From JACVRW01 sp963819635 (GTDB lineage: Bacteria; Actinomycetota; Thermoleophilia; Solirubrobacterales; Thermoleophilaceae), in contig CAWFWX010000003.1 in the NCBI GenBank assembly GCA_963819635.1, positions 930,001 to 994,000 of the forward strand: a stretch of 64,000 bases of DNA. Direction: 5' to 3'. The position numbers were made by a program, and so were the translations under genes. Under the pieces are notes generated by a model, which saw only the letters and a list, made by a program, of their open reading frames with translations, had not been told where the DNA came from and did not search any database. Of the stretch, positions 8,628 to 18,256 are shown piece after piece; position 1 is the first letter of the stretch, and every line of letters begins with the position of its first letter.

Positions 8628-9571
8628 CGCCACGTCGCGAGTATCCCGGGCTGGTCCGGCAGCTCGGAGGCGAGCTCCGCGAGCAGCAGCGCGCCGGAGA
8701 GCGGGTCGCCGGCCGGCTCGACTATCAACGCGCCGGGGCAGCGCGCCTCCACCTCGCGCCTGAACGGCTCCGTGATCAGCTCGCCCGCCCCGAATACGCT
8801 GCCCGCGTAGGAGATCACCACCGCCTCGCCCGGCTCGAACAGCCGCCCGGCCGCGGCGCAGGCGCTGGTGGCGAGCTCGCGCGCCGCGTCGCTCAGGATC
8901 GCGCGGGCGTACTCGTCGCCCTCCTTGGCCGCGCGCGCCACGTCGGCGGCGAACCCTGCCACCGCGCGCGTCGGCACCGGCGCGGAGTAGATCCGCTCCG
9001 GCATGCGCTCGATCGTGCCGAAGTGGCGCCGCGCGGCGTCCATCAGCGCCGCGGAGCCGCCCCGTCCGTCGTACTCGCGCAGAGCCGCCTCGAGGCCGGC
9101 CCGCCCTATCGCGAAGCCGCTCCCGGCGTCGCTCAGGAGCGACCCCCAGCCGTCGACCTTGGCAAAGCGCTTCCCGCGGCGCGCGAGGCACGCCGTGCCC
9201 GTGCCGGCGGCCACAACCGCACCGTCGCTCCGCCCGATCGCGCCCAGAAGGGCCGTCAGCCCGTCCGAGGCGATGGCGAGCGAATCCAGGCCCAGGCTGC
9301 GGCGGAACGTATCGGCGACCCAGCCCAGGTCCTCGCGGCCCACCGCCTCGAAGCCCGAGAGCCCGATTGCGGCGGGCGGGGCCGGCTCGGGGAGCGGCCC
9401 CAGCTCGGCGACCGCGGCCAGCAGCCGCTCGGTCACCAGCTCCGCCCCCGCGCCGTCCCCCACCCGGACGACGCCCGGCGCGATGGCCGAGCGCGGGCCG
9501 CGCCCGTGGTGCACGAGCGCGGCCCTGATCGTCGTCTGTCCGGCGTCGACGGCGAGCGCCGCCGGCGTCAC
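8624..9571 (-). CDS. BadF/BadG-type N-acetylglucosamine kinase
   Basis: The 315-aa ASKHA-fold kinase shows AVDAGQTTIRAA (phosphate-1 loop) at the N terminus, VAAGTGTACLARR (phosphate-2 region), DGWGSLLSDAGSGFAIGRAG (the hallmark of the BcrAD_BadFG N-acetylglucosamine kinase branch) and a C-terminal VISYAGSVFGAG adenosine loop. It would phosphorylate imported GlcNAc or a related amino sugar at C6. GTG 9571 overlaps the binding-protein stop by 4 nt, so translation is coupled. Whether the substrate is GlcNAc, ManNAc or another sugar rests on the neighbours. Confidence 0.88.
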   Translation of the reverse strand: MTPAALAVDAGQTTIRAALVHHGRGPRSAIAPGVVRVGDGAGAELVTERLLAAVAELGPLPEPAPPAAIGLSGFEAVGREDLGWVADTFRRSLGLDSLAIASDGLTALLGAIGRSDGAVVAAGTGTACLARRGKRFAKVDGWGSLLSDAGSGFAIGRAGLEAALREYDGRGGSAALMDAARRHFGTIERMPERIYSAPVPTRAVAGFAADVARAAKEGDEYARAILSDAARELATSACAAAGRLFEPGEAVVISYAGSVFGAGELITEPFRREVEARCPGALIVEPAGDPLSGALLLAELASELPDQPGILATWR

Positions 9572-10695
9572 TCGAGTCCGGCCTTCTTGCAGTCGTCCGC
9601 GTAAGCGCCGGCGCAGATGTCGCCGACGTCGAGGAAGCCCTCCTTCACGACCGTGTCGTCGATGTTGTCCGGCACCACGGCGAACGTGTCCAGCAGCGCC
9701 GAGGGGACCTCCTTCTGGCCGTTGTCCACCTTGTCCTTGAGCAGGTCGGCGGGCGGCTCCTCGCCCTGCGCGATCGGGACAGCGAGCTCGGCCGAGGTCT
9801 CGGCGATGTCGATGATCGGCTGGTAGACCGTCATCAGCTGGTCGCCGGTGAGGATCCGCTGGATTCCCGCCAGCTCGGCGTCCTGACCGGTCACGAAGCG
9901 GCTCTTCGGATCGATGCTCGCGCCCTTCAGCGCCGCGATCGCGCCACCCGCCATGCCGTCGTTCGCCGAGTAGACCGCGTCGAAGCCGTCCTTGCCCAGG
10001 GCGGTGATCGAGGCCTCCATCTCCTGCTGGGCCTTGTCGGGGCTCCAGTCGGGCGTGTCGTAGGACTTCACGACCTCCGCGCCGCGCTCCTTCAGGACCT
10101 GCGCCGCCCCGTCCTTGTAGGGCTTCGAGTTGCTGTCGGTCGGCGCCCCGTTGATCATCACGACGCGCGGGTTCTTCGTGCCCGCCTTCTCGAGCGCGTC
10201 CATCTGGACCTCGGCCTGCTGCTGGCCGACCTTGAACGGGTCGATCGAGACGTAGTAGTCGATGTCGGCGTCGGGGATCAGGCGCCCGTACGCGATCACC
10301 TTGACGTCGGACTGCTTCGCGCGCTGGACGATCGCTCCGGCCGACGCCACGTCGACCGCGCTGATCACGATCACCTTCGCGCCCTTCGTGATCGCGGCCT
10401 CCGCCTGCTGCTGCTGCTTCGCGGGATCCTGGTTCGCGTTCGCGTAGATGACCTCGCAGTCGCCGCACAGCTCCTTCACGTGGCGCTCGAAGTTGGGGCG
10501 GTCCTGCTCCTCGTAGCGCGTCGTCTTCGTCTCCGGCAGCAGGAGGGCGATCTTGCCGCCACCGCCGTCACCGCCGACGTCGCTCGCGCCGCCGCCTCCG
10601 TCGTCGTCGTCGCCGCACGCGGCCGGGATCATGACTGCGAACAGAGCGGTCGCGCAGACGGCGAACGCCCTCAAACGACCCTTGCGAACTTGCAT
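9568..10695 (-). CDS. Sugar-binding lipoprotein of ABC type (XylF/RbsB-like)
   Basis: The 375-aa protein starts at ATG 10695 with a lipoprotein signal ending in a lipobox-like PAAC (Cys about 27) and a Gly/Asp-rich linker. The mature part is a type I periplasmic-binding fold: KIALLLPETKTTRYEEQDRPNF at the N terminus, NANQDPAKQQQQAEA, VISAVDVASAGAIV, VYSANDGMAGGAIAAL and VTGQDAELAGIQRI. This pattern is closest to xylose/multiple-sugar XylF proteins. It is first in the five-gene operon, 43 nt below a dre operator, so the ligand is likely an amino sugar. No ABC permease or ATPase gene is adjacent. Confidence 0.88.
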   Translation of the reverse strand: MQVRKGRLRAFAVCATALFAVMIPAACGDDDDGGGGASDVGGDGGGGKIALLLPETKTTRYEEQDRPNFERHVKELCGDCEVIYANANQDPAKQQQQAEAAITKGAKVIVISAVDVASAGAIVQRAKQSDVKVIAYGRLIPDADIDYYVSIDPFKVGQQQAEVQMDALEKAGTKNPRVVMINGAPTDSNSKPYKDGAAQVLKERGAEVVKSYDTPDWSPDKAQQEMEASITALGKDGFDAVYSANDGMAGGAIAALKGASIDPKSRFVTGQDAELAGIQRILTGDQLMTVYQPIIDIAETSAELAVPIAQGEEPPADLLKDKVDNGQKEVPSALLDTFAVVPDNIDDTVVKEGFLDVGDICAGAYADDCKKAGLE

Positions 10696-10737
10696 CGGCT
10701 CCTCCTCACGCTTGCCGGAGCGCCGGACGCTATCACA

Positions 10738-10753
10738 GGTGGTCTATACCAGT
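10738..10753 (-). promoter_or_regulatory. DasR-type operator (dre site) upstream of the amino-sugar operon
   Basis: On the minus strand the sequence is ACTGGTATAGACCACC, one mismatch from the TGGTCTAGACC core of the dre consensus. It lies 43 nt upstream of the binding-protein start. Together with the near-perfect site at 5050-5065 it brackets the whole regulon. Confidence 0.78.
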
Positions 10754-10774
10754 AAGCCGGTTGGCGCGGCGGCG

Positions 10775-13234
10775 CTAGCTGGTCGGCGTGACGCGGTACG
10801 CGTCGAACACGGAGTCGATGTTCCGGATCCGGGTGATGCAGGTGCGGAGCGACTCGGTGTCCCCCACCTCCACGACGAAGCGGTTCTTCACCATCGGGTG
10901 CACGACGGTGCAGCGCGCCTCGAGGATGTTGATGCCCGTCTCGGCGAACGTCCGCGACAGGTCCTCGAGCAGGCGGTGCCGGTCCCAGCCGTCGACCTGG
11001 ATCTCCACGCGGAACGAGGACGTCGTGTCCCCCTCCCACGCGACCGGCGTGAAGCGCTCCGGGTTCTTCATGAGCGCCTTTGCGTTCGAGCAGTGCTCGT
11101 TGTGGATCGTGATCCCCTTGCCGAGTGAGATGTAGCCCACGATCGGGTCGCCCGGCACCGGGCGGCAGCACTTCGCGAGCCGCAGCATCACGTCCTTGAC
11201 GCCCTCGACCTTGATCCCGAAGGTGGTGGAGATGGCCGTCTTCCGTGGCGCCTCGCGGCGCTCCATCAGCTCGGCGGCGGGCGACGGCGGCTCGACGGCC
11301 GACTCGCCCTCCTTCAGCCGGTGGATCAGCTTCTGGGTGACGGTCTTGGCGGAGATCTTCGCCTGGCCGAGCGCGATGTAGAAGTCCTCGCCCTTCTTGA
11401 AGCCCATCTCGCGGATCACGTCCGCGAGCAGCGGCGAGCCGTGCATCTTCTGCGGCGGCAGGCCGGCGCGCTTCAGGTTCTCGTGCAGGATCTCGCGGCC
11501 GGTGCGCTCCGAGTCCTCGCGGCGCTCGCGCTTGAACCAGGCGCGGATCTTCGACTGGGCGCGCGTCGTCTTCGCGAGCGCGAGCCAGTCGCGCGACGGG
11601 CCGCGCTCCTTCTTCGAGGTGAGCACCTCGCAGATGTCGCCCGACTGGAGCGTGTAGTGCAGCGGGACGATCTTCCCGTTCACCTTCGCGCCCACGCAGC
11701 GGTGGCCCACGTCCGTGTGGATCTCGTAGGCGAAGTCGAGCGGGGTCGCGCCGCCGCCGAGCGACTTCACCTCTCCCTTCGGGGTGAACACGAACACCTC
11801 GTCCTCGAAGAGGTCGGCCTTCAGCGTCTGCGCGAAGTCCTGCGGGTCGGCCATGTCCTGCTGCCAGTCGAGGAGGTGGCGCAGCCACTCGACCTTCTCC
11901 TCGACGGGCTTCGAGCCGTCCTCCTTGTAGATCCAGTGCGCGGCCACGCCGAACTCGGCCGTGCGGTGCATCTCCATCGTCCGGATCTGGATCTCGAGCG
12001 GCCTGCCCTCGGGCCCGATCACGGTCGTGTGGAGGGCCTGGTACATGTTGAACTTGGGCATCGCGACCCAGTCCTTGAAGCGGCCCGGCAGCGGCTTCCA
12101 GAGCGAGTGGATCACGCCGATCGCGCCGTAGCAGTCCTTCACCGAGTCGACGATCACGCGCATCGCGGTGAGGTCGTAGATCTCGTTGAACTCGCGGCCC
12201 TTCTTCGTCATCTTCGAGTAGATCGAGTAGAAGTGCTTCGCGCGCCCCGAGATGTCGGCCTCGATGCCGACGGCCTTCAGCTCCTTCTCCAGGTACGCGC
12301 CGGCGCGGTCCACGTAGGCGTCGCGCTCCTCGCGCTGCTGCGAGACCATCTGCCGGATCTCGTTGTACTTGCGCGGGTGGAGCGTCGAGAACGCCAGGTC
12401 CTCGAGCTCCCACTTGATCGCGTGGATGCCGAGCCGGTGCGCGAGCGGGGCGAAGATCTCGAGCGTCTCGCGCGCCTTCTCGTGCTGCTTCTACTTCGGC
12501 ATCGAGCCGATCGTGCGCATGTTGTGGAGGCGATCGGCGAGCTTGATCAGGATGACCCGGATGTCGCGGGCCATCGCGACCATCATCTTGCGGTAGTTCT
12601 CGGCCTGGCGATCGTCGCGGCTCTGGAAGGTGACGCCCGACAGCTTCGTCAGGCCGTCCACGAGCTGGGTGATCTCGTCGCCGAACTCCTCCTCCACCTC
12701 GTCGAGCGACGCGCTCGTGTCCTCGACCGTGTCGTGCAGCAGCGCGGCGCACAGCGTGGACGTGTCGAGCCGCATGCCGGCGCAGATCTTGGCCACGCCG
12801 ACGGGATGGTTGATGAAGTCCTCGCCGCTCGCCCGGCGCTGGTCGGCGTGGCGCTCGCACGCGAAGACGAAGGCGCGCTCGACGAGCTCGCGATCGATCT
12901 CCTCGGCCGACTCGCCGGCGTGCTCCTCGACGACCGCGAACAGGTCCCCCAGCAGGACACGCTGCTGGTCGGTGAGCTTGGTCTTCGGCCCGGCGGGCGC
13001 GTGAACGTCGTGACGGTCGACCGGGCGGTGCCTGAAGTCGCTGCCTGCGGCCTTCGCGCGGCCGCCGTTCGCGCGAGTCGGCGCGGCCTTCTTCTTCGTG
13101 GCCGTCGCGGCGGGCGTGGTGCCGTTGCCCTTCTTGGCCGCGGTCCGCTTCGGGGCCGCCGCAGGCTTCGCGGCGGGCTTCTTGGCCCGCTCCCTGGTGG
13201 TGGCCTTGTCGGTGCCGCGCGGCAGCTTCGGCAT
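10775..13234 (-). CDS. rel: Bifunctional (p)ppGpp synthetase/hydrolase Rel with an in-frame TAG
   Basis: In frame from ATG 13234: a Lys/Ala/Pro-rich N-terminal extension (about residues 1-90), an HD hydrolase domain with LLHDTVEDT (the HDxxED motif), an Rsh synthetase domain (ALHTTV, EIQIRTMEMHRTAE), a TGS domain (VFVFTPKGEVKSL) and a C-terminal ACT domain (VEIQVDGWDRHRLLEDL). It would make and degrade (p)ppGpp in the cytosol. Codon 248 (12493-12491) is TAG, immediately after SMPK, where relatives continue with a Glu or Gln; the same frame carries on undisturbed to 10775. One base change explains it. A TAAACT -10-like box lies 7 nt upstream of ATG, with no Shine-Dalgarno. Function of the downstream part depends on whether the TAG is real. 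Confidence 0.9.
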
Positions 13235-13273
13235 AGGTCCGAGTTTAGAGCGGCCTCCCGCCGCCTCGTTCTA

Positions 13274-14648
13274 TTACGCGACCACGGCCACGGGGCCGCG
13301 GGCGCCCGCCGCCAGCGGGTCCTCGGTGAGCACGCGCATCAGCGTCTGGACGACCGCCGGGCTGAACTGCGTGCCGGCGTTCGCCTGGAGCTCCTCGATC
13401 GCCTCGTGGAGCGACATCGCCGCGCGGTAGGAGCGGTCGGTGGTCATCGCGTTGAAGGCGTCGCAGCAGGAGACGATCGTCGACTCGACGGGGATCGCCT
13501 CGCCGGCCAGGCCGTCGGGGTAGCCGCTGCCGTCCCACTTCTCGTGCGACGAGCGGACGATCCTGCCCACGTCGCTGAGCAGGCCGCCCACGCGGTCGAG
13601 CATCCTCTGGCCCTCGATCGTGTGCGTCTTGATGACGAGCCACTCGTCGTCCGTCAGCGGACCGGGCTTGTTGATGATCTCCTTGGGCACGGCGATCTTG
13701 CCGACGTCGTGGAGCAGCGCGCCGAACTCGACGTTGCGGCGCTGGCGCGAGCTCAGGCCCATGGCGTCGGAGACCGCGACCGACAGCGAGACGACGCTGC
13801 GGCTGTGGAAGCCCGTGTACTCGTCGTCCACCTCGAGCACGTCGCTCAGGAGGAGCGTCGTGCCGCGGTAGGCGCGGCTCAGCTCGATCGCCTGGCGCAC
13901 GCGGGCGCCGCGCTCGAGCGCGAACACGAGCAGGAGGCCGGCGAGCGGGAGCACGAGCACCACGGCGTAGGGCTCGGACACGGCCGCCATCGCCACCAGC
14001 AGGCCGACGGGCGAGAGCAGCACGTCCACGAGCGTGACCCAGCCGAAGAGCTGGCTCTGAAGCTTGAGCGGGACGCCGAGGCCGGCCCAGTCGCGAAGGG
14101 CGGCGACGACGTTGTCCACGGCCACCTGGGCCGCGAGTGCGGCGAGCAGGATCGGCCAGTCGCCGAGTAGCGGCTCGCTCGACACCGGCCGCGGCGAGCA
14201 CCGCCACGGGCCCGATCGCGTGCCACGAGTCGCCGATTGCCGCGAGGGCGCGCGTCGGATGGCGCTCGCCGCGCACGTACTCGGGCAGACCGCCGAGGAC
14301 CATCCCGGCGGCCACGAGCAGCGGCACGGCGCCGAGCGGCACGAGGAAGAGCATCGGCACGAGCACGATCTGGGTCGGGATCGTGAAGCCGTAGCCGATC
14401 GGGAAGTGGACCCGGGCCATGATCGCGTAGGTCGCGACCAGCGTGAGCGCGAGCGGCGTGTCGAAGGCGCGCTCCGCGGGCAGCAGCACCGCGAGCGCCG
14501 TCGCCACGGCGAGGAAGGCGCCGGCGGTCGCCGCTTCGGCCGCGAGCTCGCGACCGCGAAGCGGCTCGTGGCGGGCCCCCTCCCACGACTGGTGAAGCTC
14601 CTCGACAGCGGGCGTAAGGCCGGAGCGGAGATCGTCGAAGATCCGCAT
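13274..14648 (-). CDS. Membrane HD-GYP domain phosphodiesterase (one frameshift)
   Basis: The N-terminal half (ATG 14648 to about 14190) has several hydrophobic segments resembling a multi-pass sensor domain. After a frame change near 14185-14195 further membrane segments follow, then an HD-GYP domain: HSRSVVSLSVAVSDAMGL, ALLHDVGKIAVPKEIINKPG (the HD pair), HTIEGQRML, SSHEKWDGSGYPDGLAGEAIP (the GYP signature intact) and CDAFNAMTTDRSYR. Such proteins hydrolyse cyclic di-GMP at the inner face of the membrane. The c-di-GMP cyclase at 25335-26396 is the only GGDEF gene in the window. It lies 39 nt downstream of the rel start with the same orientation. Confidence 0.85.
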
Positions 14649-14685
14649 GGCTGCTCATGTATCGGCAGGTGGGCGTTTCTGCCTT

Positions 14686-14730
14686 ATGGACGTTCGTTCT
14701 ATGGACGGACGTCACCCCCACGAATGGACG
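14686..14730 (+). repeat. Three direct repeats of ATGGACG in an intergenic spacer
   Basis: ATGGACG occurs at 14686-14692, 14701-14707 and 14724-14730 (spacings 15 and 23 nt). The last copy is part of the inverted pair GGAC-GTAT-GTCC (14726-14737). The cluster sits between the divergent starts of the HD-GYP gene (14648) and the secreted protein gene (14774), where a regulator site would be expected. The function is a guess. Confidence 0.35.
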
Positions 14731-14773
14731 TATGTCCGTGGCGCGGCGAGGCGATCGCACCGACTATTGCCTC

Positions 14774-15397
14774 ATGCGCATTCGACTTCGGGTCACCTTC
14801 ATCGCCGCCGCTCTCGCAGTCGTGGCCCTGGCGGCAGGCGCCCCCAGCGCCAGCGCCGGCCTCCTCGTCGCGTCGGCTCCCGACTGCACGCCGAAGCCGA
14901 CCACCCAGCCCTTCAAGCCGTGGGGCGACTCCACTCCGTACAACCTCGCTCCGGGCGGCTCGTTCGAGGGTGGCGCGGGATCGTGGTCCCTCTCAGGCGG
15001 AGCTTCGCTCGTGAGCGGCAACGAGCCTTGGAAGGTGGCCGGCTCGACCCACTCGCGCTCGCTCCGGCTCCCGCCGGGCGCGACCGCCACCTCGCCGGTC
15101 ATCTGCGTCGGCCTCGAGCACCCCACGCTGCGCTTCTTCGCGAAGAACAACCGCGCGCTCCTCTCGACCATGACGGTCGAGGTGATCGTCGAGACCTCCC
15201 TGGGACTGAAGGCCGCCGTGCCGATCGGTGTGCTGCTGCCGAACGGGCAGTGGAAGCCGAGCCCGAAGTTCCTCGTGGTGGCGAACCTGCTCCCGCTGCT
15301 GCCGGGCCAGCACACGCCGGTGCAGTTCCGGGTCCGCTCGGTGGGCCTCGGCACCTGGTCGGTCGACGACTTCTACGTCGACCCGCGCTGCCGCTAG
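14774..15397 (+). CDS. Secreted protein of unknown function, possible carbohydrate-binding fold
   Basis: ATG 14774 begins a clear signal peptide (MRIRLRVTFIAAALAVV..., SASA cleavage near residue 29). I prefer it over an upstream in-frame start because that extension is not membrane-targeting. The 207-aa product has a mature part starting with Cys-containing APDCTPKP, then PGGSFEGGAGSWSLSGGASLVSG, the look of a beta-sandwich (CBM-like) domain, and ends WSVDDFYVDPRCR. It has no enzyme motif. It is convergent with recJ and the two stop codons share CTAG at 15394-15397. Confidence 0.7.
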   Translation: MRIRLRVTFIAAALAVVALAAGAPSASAGLLVASAPDCTPKPTTQPFKPWGDSTPYNLAPGGSFEGGAGSWSLSGGASLVSGNEPWKVAGSTHSRSLRLPPGATATSPVICVGLEHPTLRFFAKNNRALLSTMTVEVIVETSLGLKAAVPIGVLLPNGQWKPSPKFLVVANLLPLLPGQHTPVQFRVRSVGLGTWSVDDFYVDPRCR

Positions 15398-17888
15398 CCG
15401 TTCACGCGGATCGTCAGCCCGTGGCGGCCCGGTCGAGTGCGGCCGGCTCCGCGGAGGCGTGGGAGCTCCGGCGCGAGCGCTCGCTCGGTTGCCGTCGAGC
15501 TCGTCGCGAGCGTCGCGATAGGTCGCCGAGAGCTCCAGGTCGCTTCGGACGCCGTCGAGATCCCGACCGCCCGTGCCGAGACGTCGAACTCGATCAGGCC
15601 CAGCTCGGTCAGGACCTTGAGGAGGCGCGCGCAGGCCGCCGCGCCGCGCGGGTAGCGGGCGGTTCCGCGCAGGGCCGTTTCGATCTCGGCGCCCGACGCG
15701 TTCGGCGGGAGCTGCCGCAGGGCGAGGATAGACCTCGGTGAGCTGAGGCCGCAGGTCGAGTGCGGCGCGGTAGACGGTCGATCGCGAAGTCCGCCTCGAG
15801 CGGGACCCCAGGCGAGGTGCGCCCGTGGGGTGACGTCGAGGAGCGGATCGGCGATGCCGAGCGGCGGCGGGTCGAGAGCGACGAGGTGGTCGAAGCCACC
15901 GGCCGGCTCGCGCCGCTGCGGCGAGGGCGGCCCAGGAGACGACCGGCAGCGGCTCTCCCGCAAGACCCGCCACAACCGCCTCGAGGCCCGCGCGCCGACG
16001 CGCAACGTCCGCCACGGCCACGAGCACGGACTCGCCGCTCGAGAGGAGATCGCCGGCAACCCCGGCGAAGCCCTCGCAGCGCCGGTCCTCCACGACACCC
16101 GCTCGTTTCGCATCGTCGGGCAGCGAAGGCGCCGCAGCGGATCTGCCGAGCTCGTCCCAGAAGTCCCCGCCCTCGCCGAGCACGCGCAGCTCGCCAGGCT
16201 CGGTCGGGCAGAGCGCGCGCAGCAGAACGCGTGGCTCGACGACTCCCTTCCAGCAGTTCTTCTCCAGCCGGAGAGCAATGTCATGCGTGGCCTCCGTCGC
16301 GGGCGCCAACTCGCTCGGGCGGGAGCGGAACGCCACTCCGCGTGACTTCCGGCCGCCGGCTGTGACGAGCGTGAAGCGCGAGTGCTCCTTCTCCTCGCCC
16401 ATTCCCGTGACGCGCTCGAAGCGGGCGGCGGGCACGAGCAGGGTCGGCTGCGGGTTCCCCATCCCGAAGGGCCGGAGCCGCTCGAGGTCCTCGGCGAGGT
16501 CGAGGCCGAGGTCGCCGCCGGGGACGATCGCATCGACCCGTTCGACCGGGATCAGATCGTCCGGGGACAGCGCCGCGCCTGCGTGCGCGGCGAGCGCGCG
16601 CCGGAAGGGCTCGACCGAGTCGGCGTCCAGCTCCACTCCGGCGGCCATCCTGTGACCCCCGAAGCGAGTCAGGTGCTCCGAGCACGCCGCCAGCCCGGCG
16701 TGGAGGTCATAGGCGGAGATGCTCCGGCCGGAGCCGCGACCGGAGGCGCCGTCCAGCGCGATCACCACGCACGGCCGGCGCCAGCGCTCGACGAGGCGCG
16801 AGGCCACGATGCCGACCACGCCGGGGTGCCAGCCCTCGCCGGCGACCACGATCGCGGCCTGGTCGGCCTGCGCGGCGGCGGCCGCCTCGGCCGCGAACAG
16901 GATCCGGGTCTCGGCCTCCTGGCGGTCGCGGTTCAGGAAGTCGAGCTCGCGGGCGACCTCGCCGGCGCGGGCGGGGTCGTCGGTCAGGAGGAGCTCCAGC
17001 GCGGCGTCGGCGCGCTGCATCCGGCCGGCCGCGTTGATCCGCGGCCCGAGCCGGAACCCGAGCGAGTGCTCGGACAGCTCGCCCGGCTCCACACCGCCGA
17101 TCTCCATCAGCGCCCTGAGCCCGGGCCTCCTCGTCCGCCCCAGCTCCACGAGCCCCTCGCGCACGATGCGACGGTTCTCGCCGCGCAGCGGAACCAGGTC
17201 GCAGACCGTGGCGAGCGCCGCGAGGTCGAGATACTCGCGCGGCCTCGGCCGGGTCGCGGCCCGCCGCCGCATACAGCGCCTCGCTCAGCTTCAGCACCAC
17301 GCCCGACGCGCACAGCTCCGGGCAGCCGTAGTCCCCGAGCGCCGGATGAACGATCGTGCAGTCCGGGAGCTCGTCCCCCGGACGGTGGTGATCGGTGACG
17401 ATCACGTCCAGGCCCGCATTCCGCGCCGCGGCCACCGGCTCCACGGCGGTGACGCCGCAGTCGACCGTGACGAGCAGCTTCACGCCGCGGCCCGCGAGCC
17501 GCTCGACCGCGCCGGCCGACAGCCCGTAGCCCTCGTCGAAGCGGCTCGGCAGCTCCCACACCGGATCGGCGCCAAGCGCGCGCAGTGTCCGGAGCAGCAT
17601 CGCGGTCGAGCAGACACCGTCCACGTCGTAGTCGCCGAACACGGCGATCGCGGACCCGCGCTCGACGTGACCCAGAATCAGGTCGCAGGCGGCCGGGACG
17701 CCGGGCAGCGTGCGCGGGTCGTGCGATTCCTCGGCGGCCAGGAAGCGGCGCGCCTCCTCGAGGTCGCCGAAGCCCCGCCGCGCGAGAATCGCGCCGACGA
17801 CCGGCGAGACCCCCAGCCCACGGGCAAGCGCACGCCCAGCGGCGACCTCATAGGGATCAGATCTCCACCGCGACGGCCTGGACTGCAT
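15394..17888 (-). CDS. recJ: Single-stranded-DNA exonuclease RecJ (several frameshifts)
   Basis: ATG 17888 opens the N-terminal domain; motif I is VFGDYDVDGV, then LLVTVDCGVTA, VIVTDHHRPGDELP (the DHH motif) and, after a frame change near 17245, NAAGRMQRADAALELL and GGHRMAAGVEL (DHHA1 signature). The nucleic-acid-binding and C-terminal regions follow, with further frame changes near 15910, 15800, 15730, 15640 and 15490 before TAG 15396-15394. The family performs 5'-to-3' degradation of ssDNA in recombinational and mismatch repair. The length (about 830 codons' worth) is long for RecJ but usual for actinobacterial forms with a C-terminal extension. Housekeeping status argues that the indels are sequence errors. 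Confidence 0.85.
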
Positions 17889-17954
17889 CCGAGAGATCCT
17901 CGGGCGGAGGGCGGACGGAACGGGGCCACCCGGTGCGATCCCCCTAGTTGGTAC

Positions 17955-18254
17955 TTAGTGCGCGCCCTCGCGTGTGTGACTGTGGTCGATGCCGCTCAGG
18001 CGGTCCTGGCGGGCTCCCCAGAGGTAGGAGAGAGCGAGGCCGATCATCGAGCCCGGGATCGCGATCAGCGCCTGGACCAGCTCGGTGTCGTTCTGGCCGG
18101 GCACCGTCCCCCCGTTGACGATGAAGCCGAACAGCGCGGCCGAGATGAACGCCGCGATGAACGCGCCCACGATCCCGCCCCAGAAGCGGTCGGGCAGCCA
18201 AACGGTGAAGTGCCAGACCGCGATTCCCATCATCACCCAGACGACCAGGGCCAT
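17955..18254 (-). CDS. Small multi-pass membrane protein
   Basis: The 99-aa protein has three hydrophobic segments: VVWVMMGIAVWHFTVW, then GGIVGAFIAAFISAALFGFIV, and ALIAIPGSMIGLALSYLWG, with a short charged His-rich tail (SGIDHSHTREGAH). The Gly-Gly-Ile-x-Gly pattern in the second helix recalls the YeaQ/YmgE (transglycosylase-associated) small membrane family, but I cannot confirm that. It lies 2 nt below the secDF stop and above recJ in the same orientation, so it is probably cotranscribed with secDF. The role is unknown. Confidence 0.65.
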   Translation of the reverse strand: MALVVWVMMGIAVWHFTVWLPDRFWGGIVGAFIAAFISAALFGFIVNGGTVPGQNDTELVQALIAIPGSMIGLALSYLWGARQDRLSGIDHSHTREGAH

Positions 18255-18256
18255 GG

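Noticed and set aside
12491..12493. Programmed stop-codon readthrough in rel
   Set aside because: TAG is used as a normal stop elsewhere here, and no recoding signal is apparent; sequencing error or nonsense mutation is simpler.
11321..14170. A 949-aa open frame on the plus strand antisense to rel and the HD-GYP gene
   Set aside because: Its composition is dominated by Arg/Leu/Ala/Gly/Asp from reverse GC-rich codons, and the opposite strand carries well-recognised domains; typical shadow frame at high GC.
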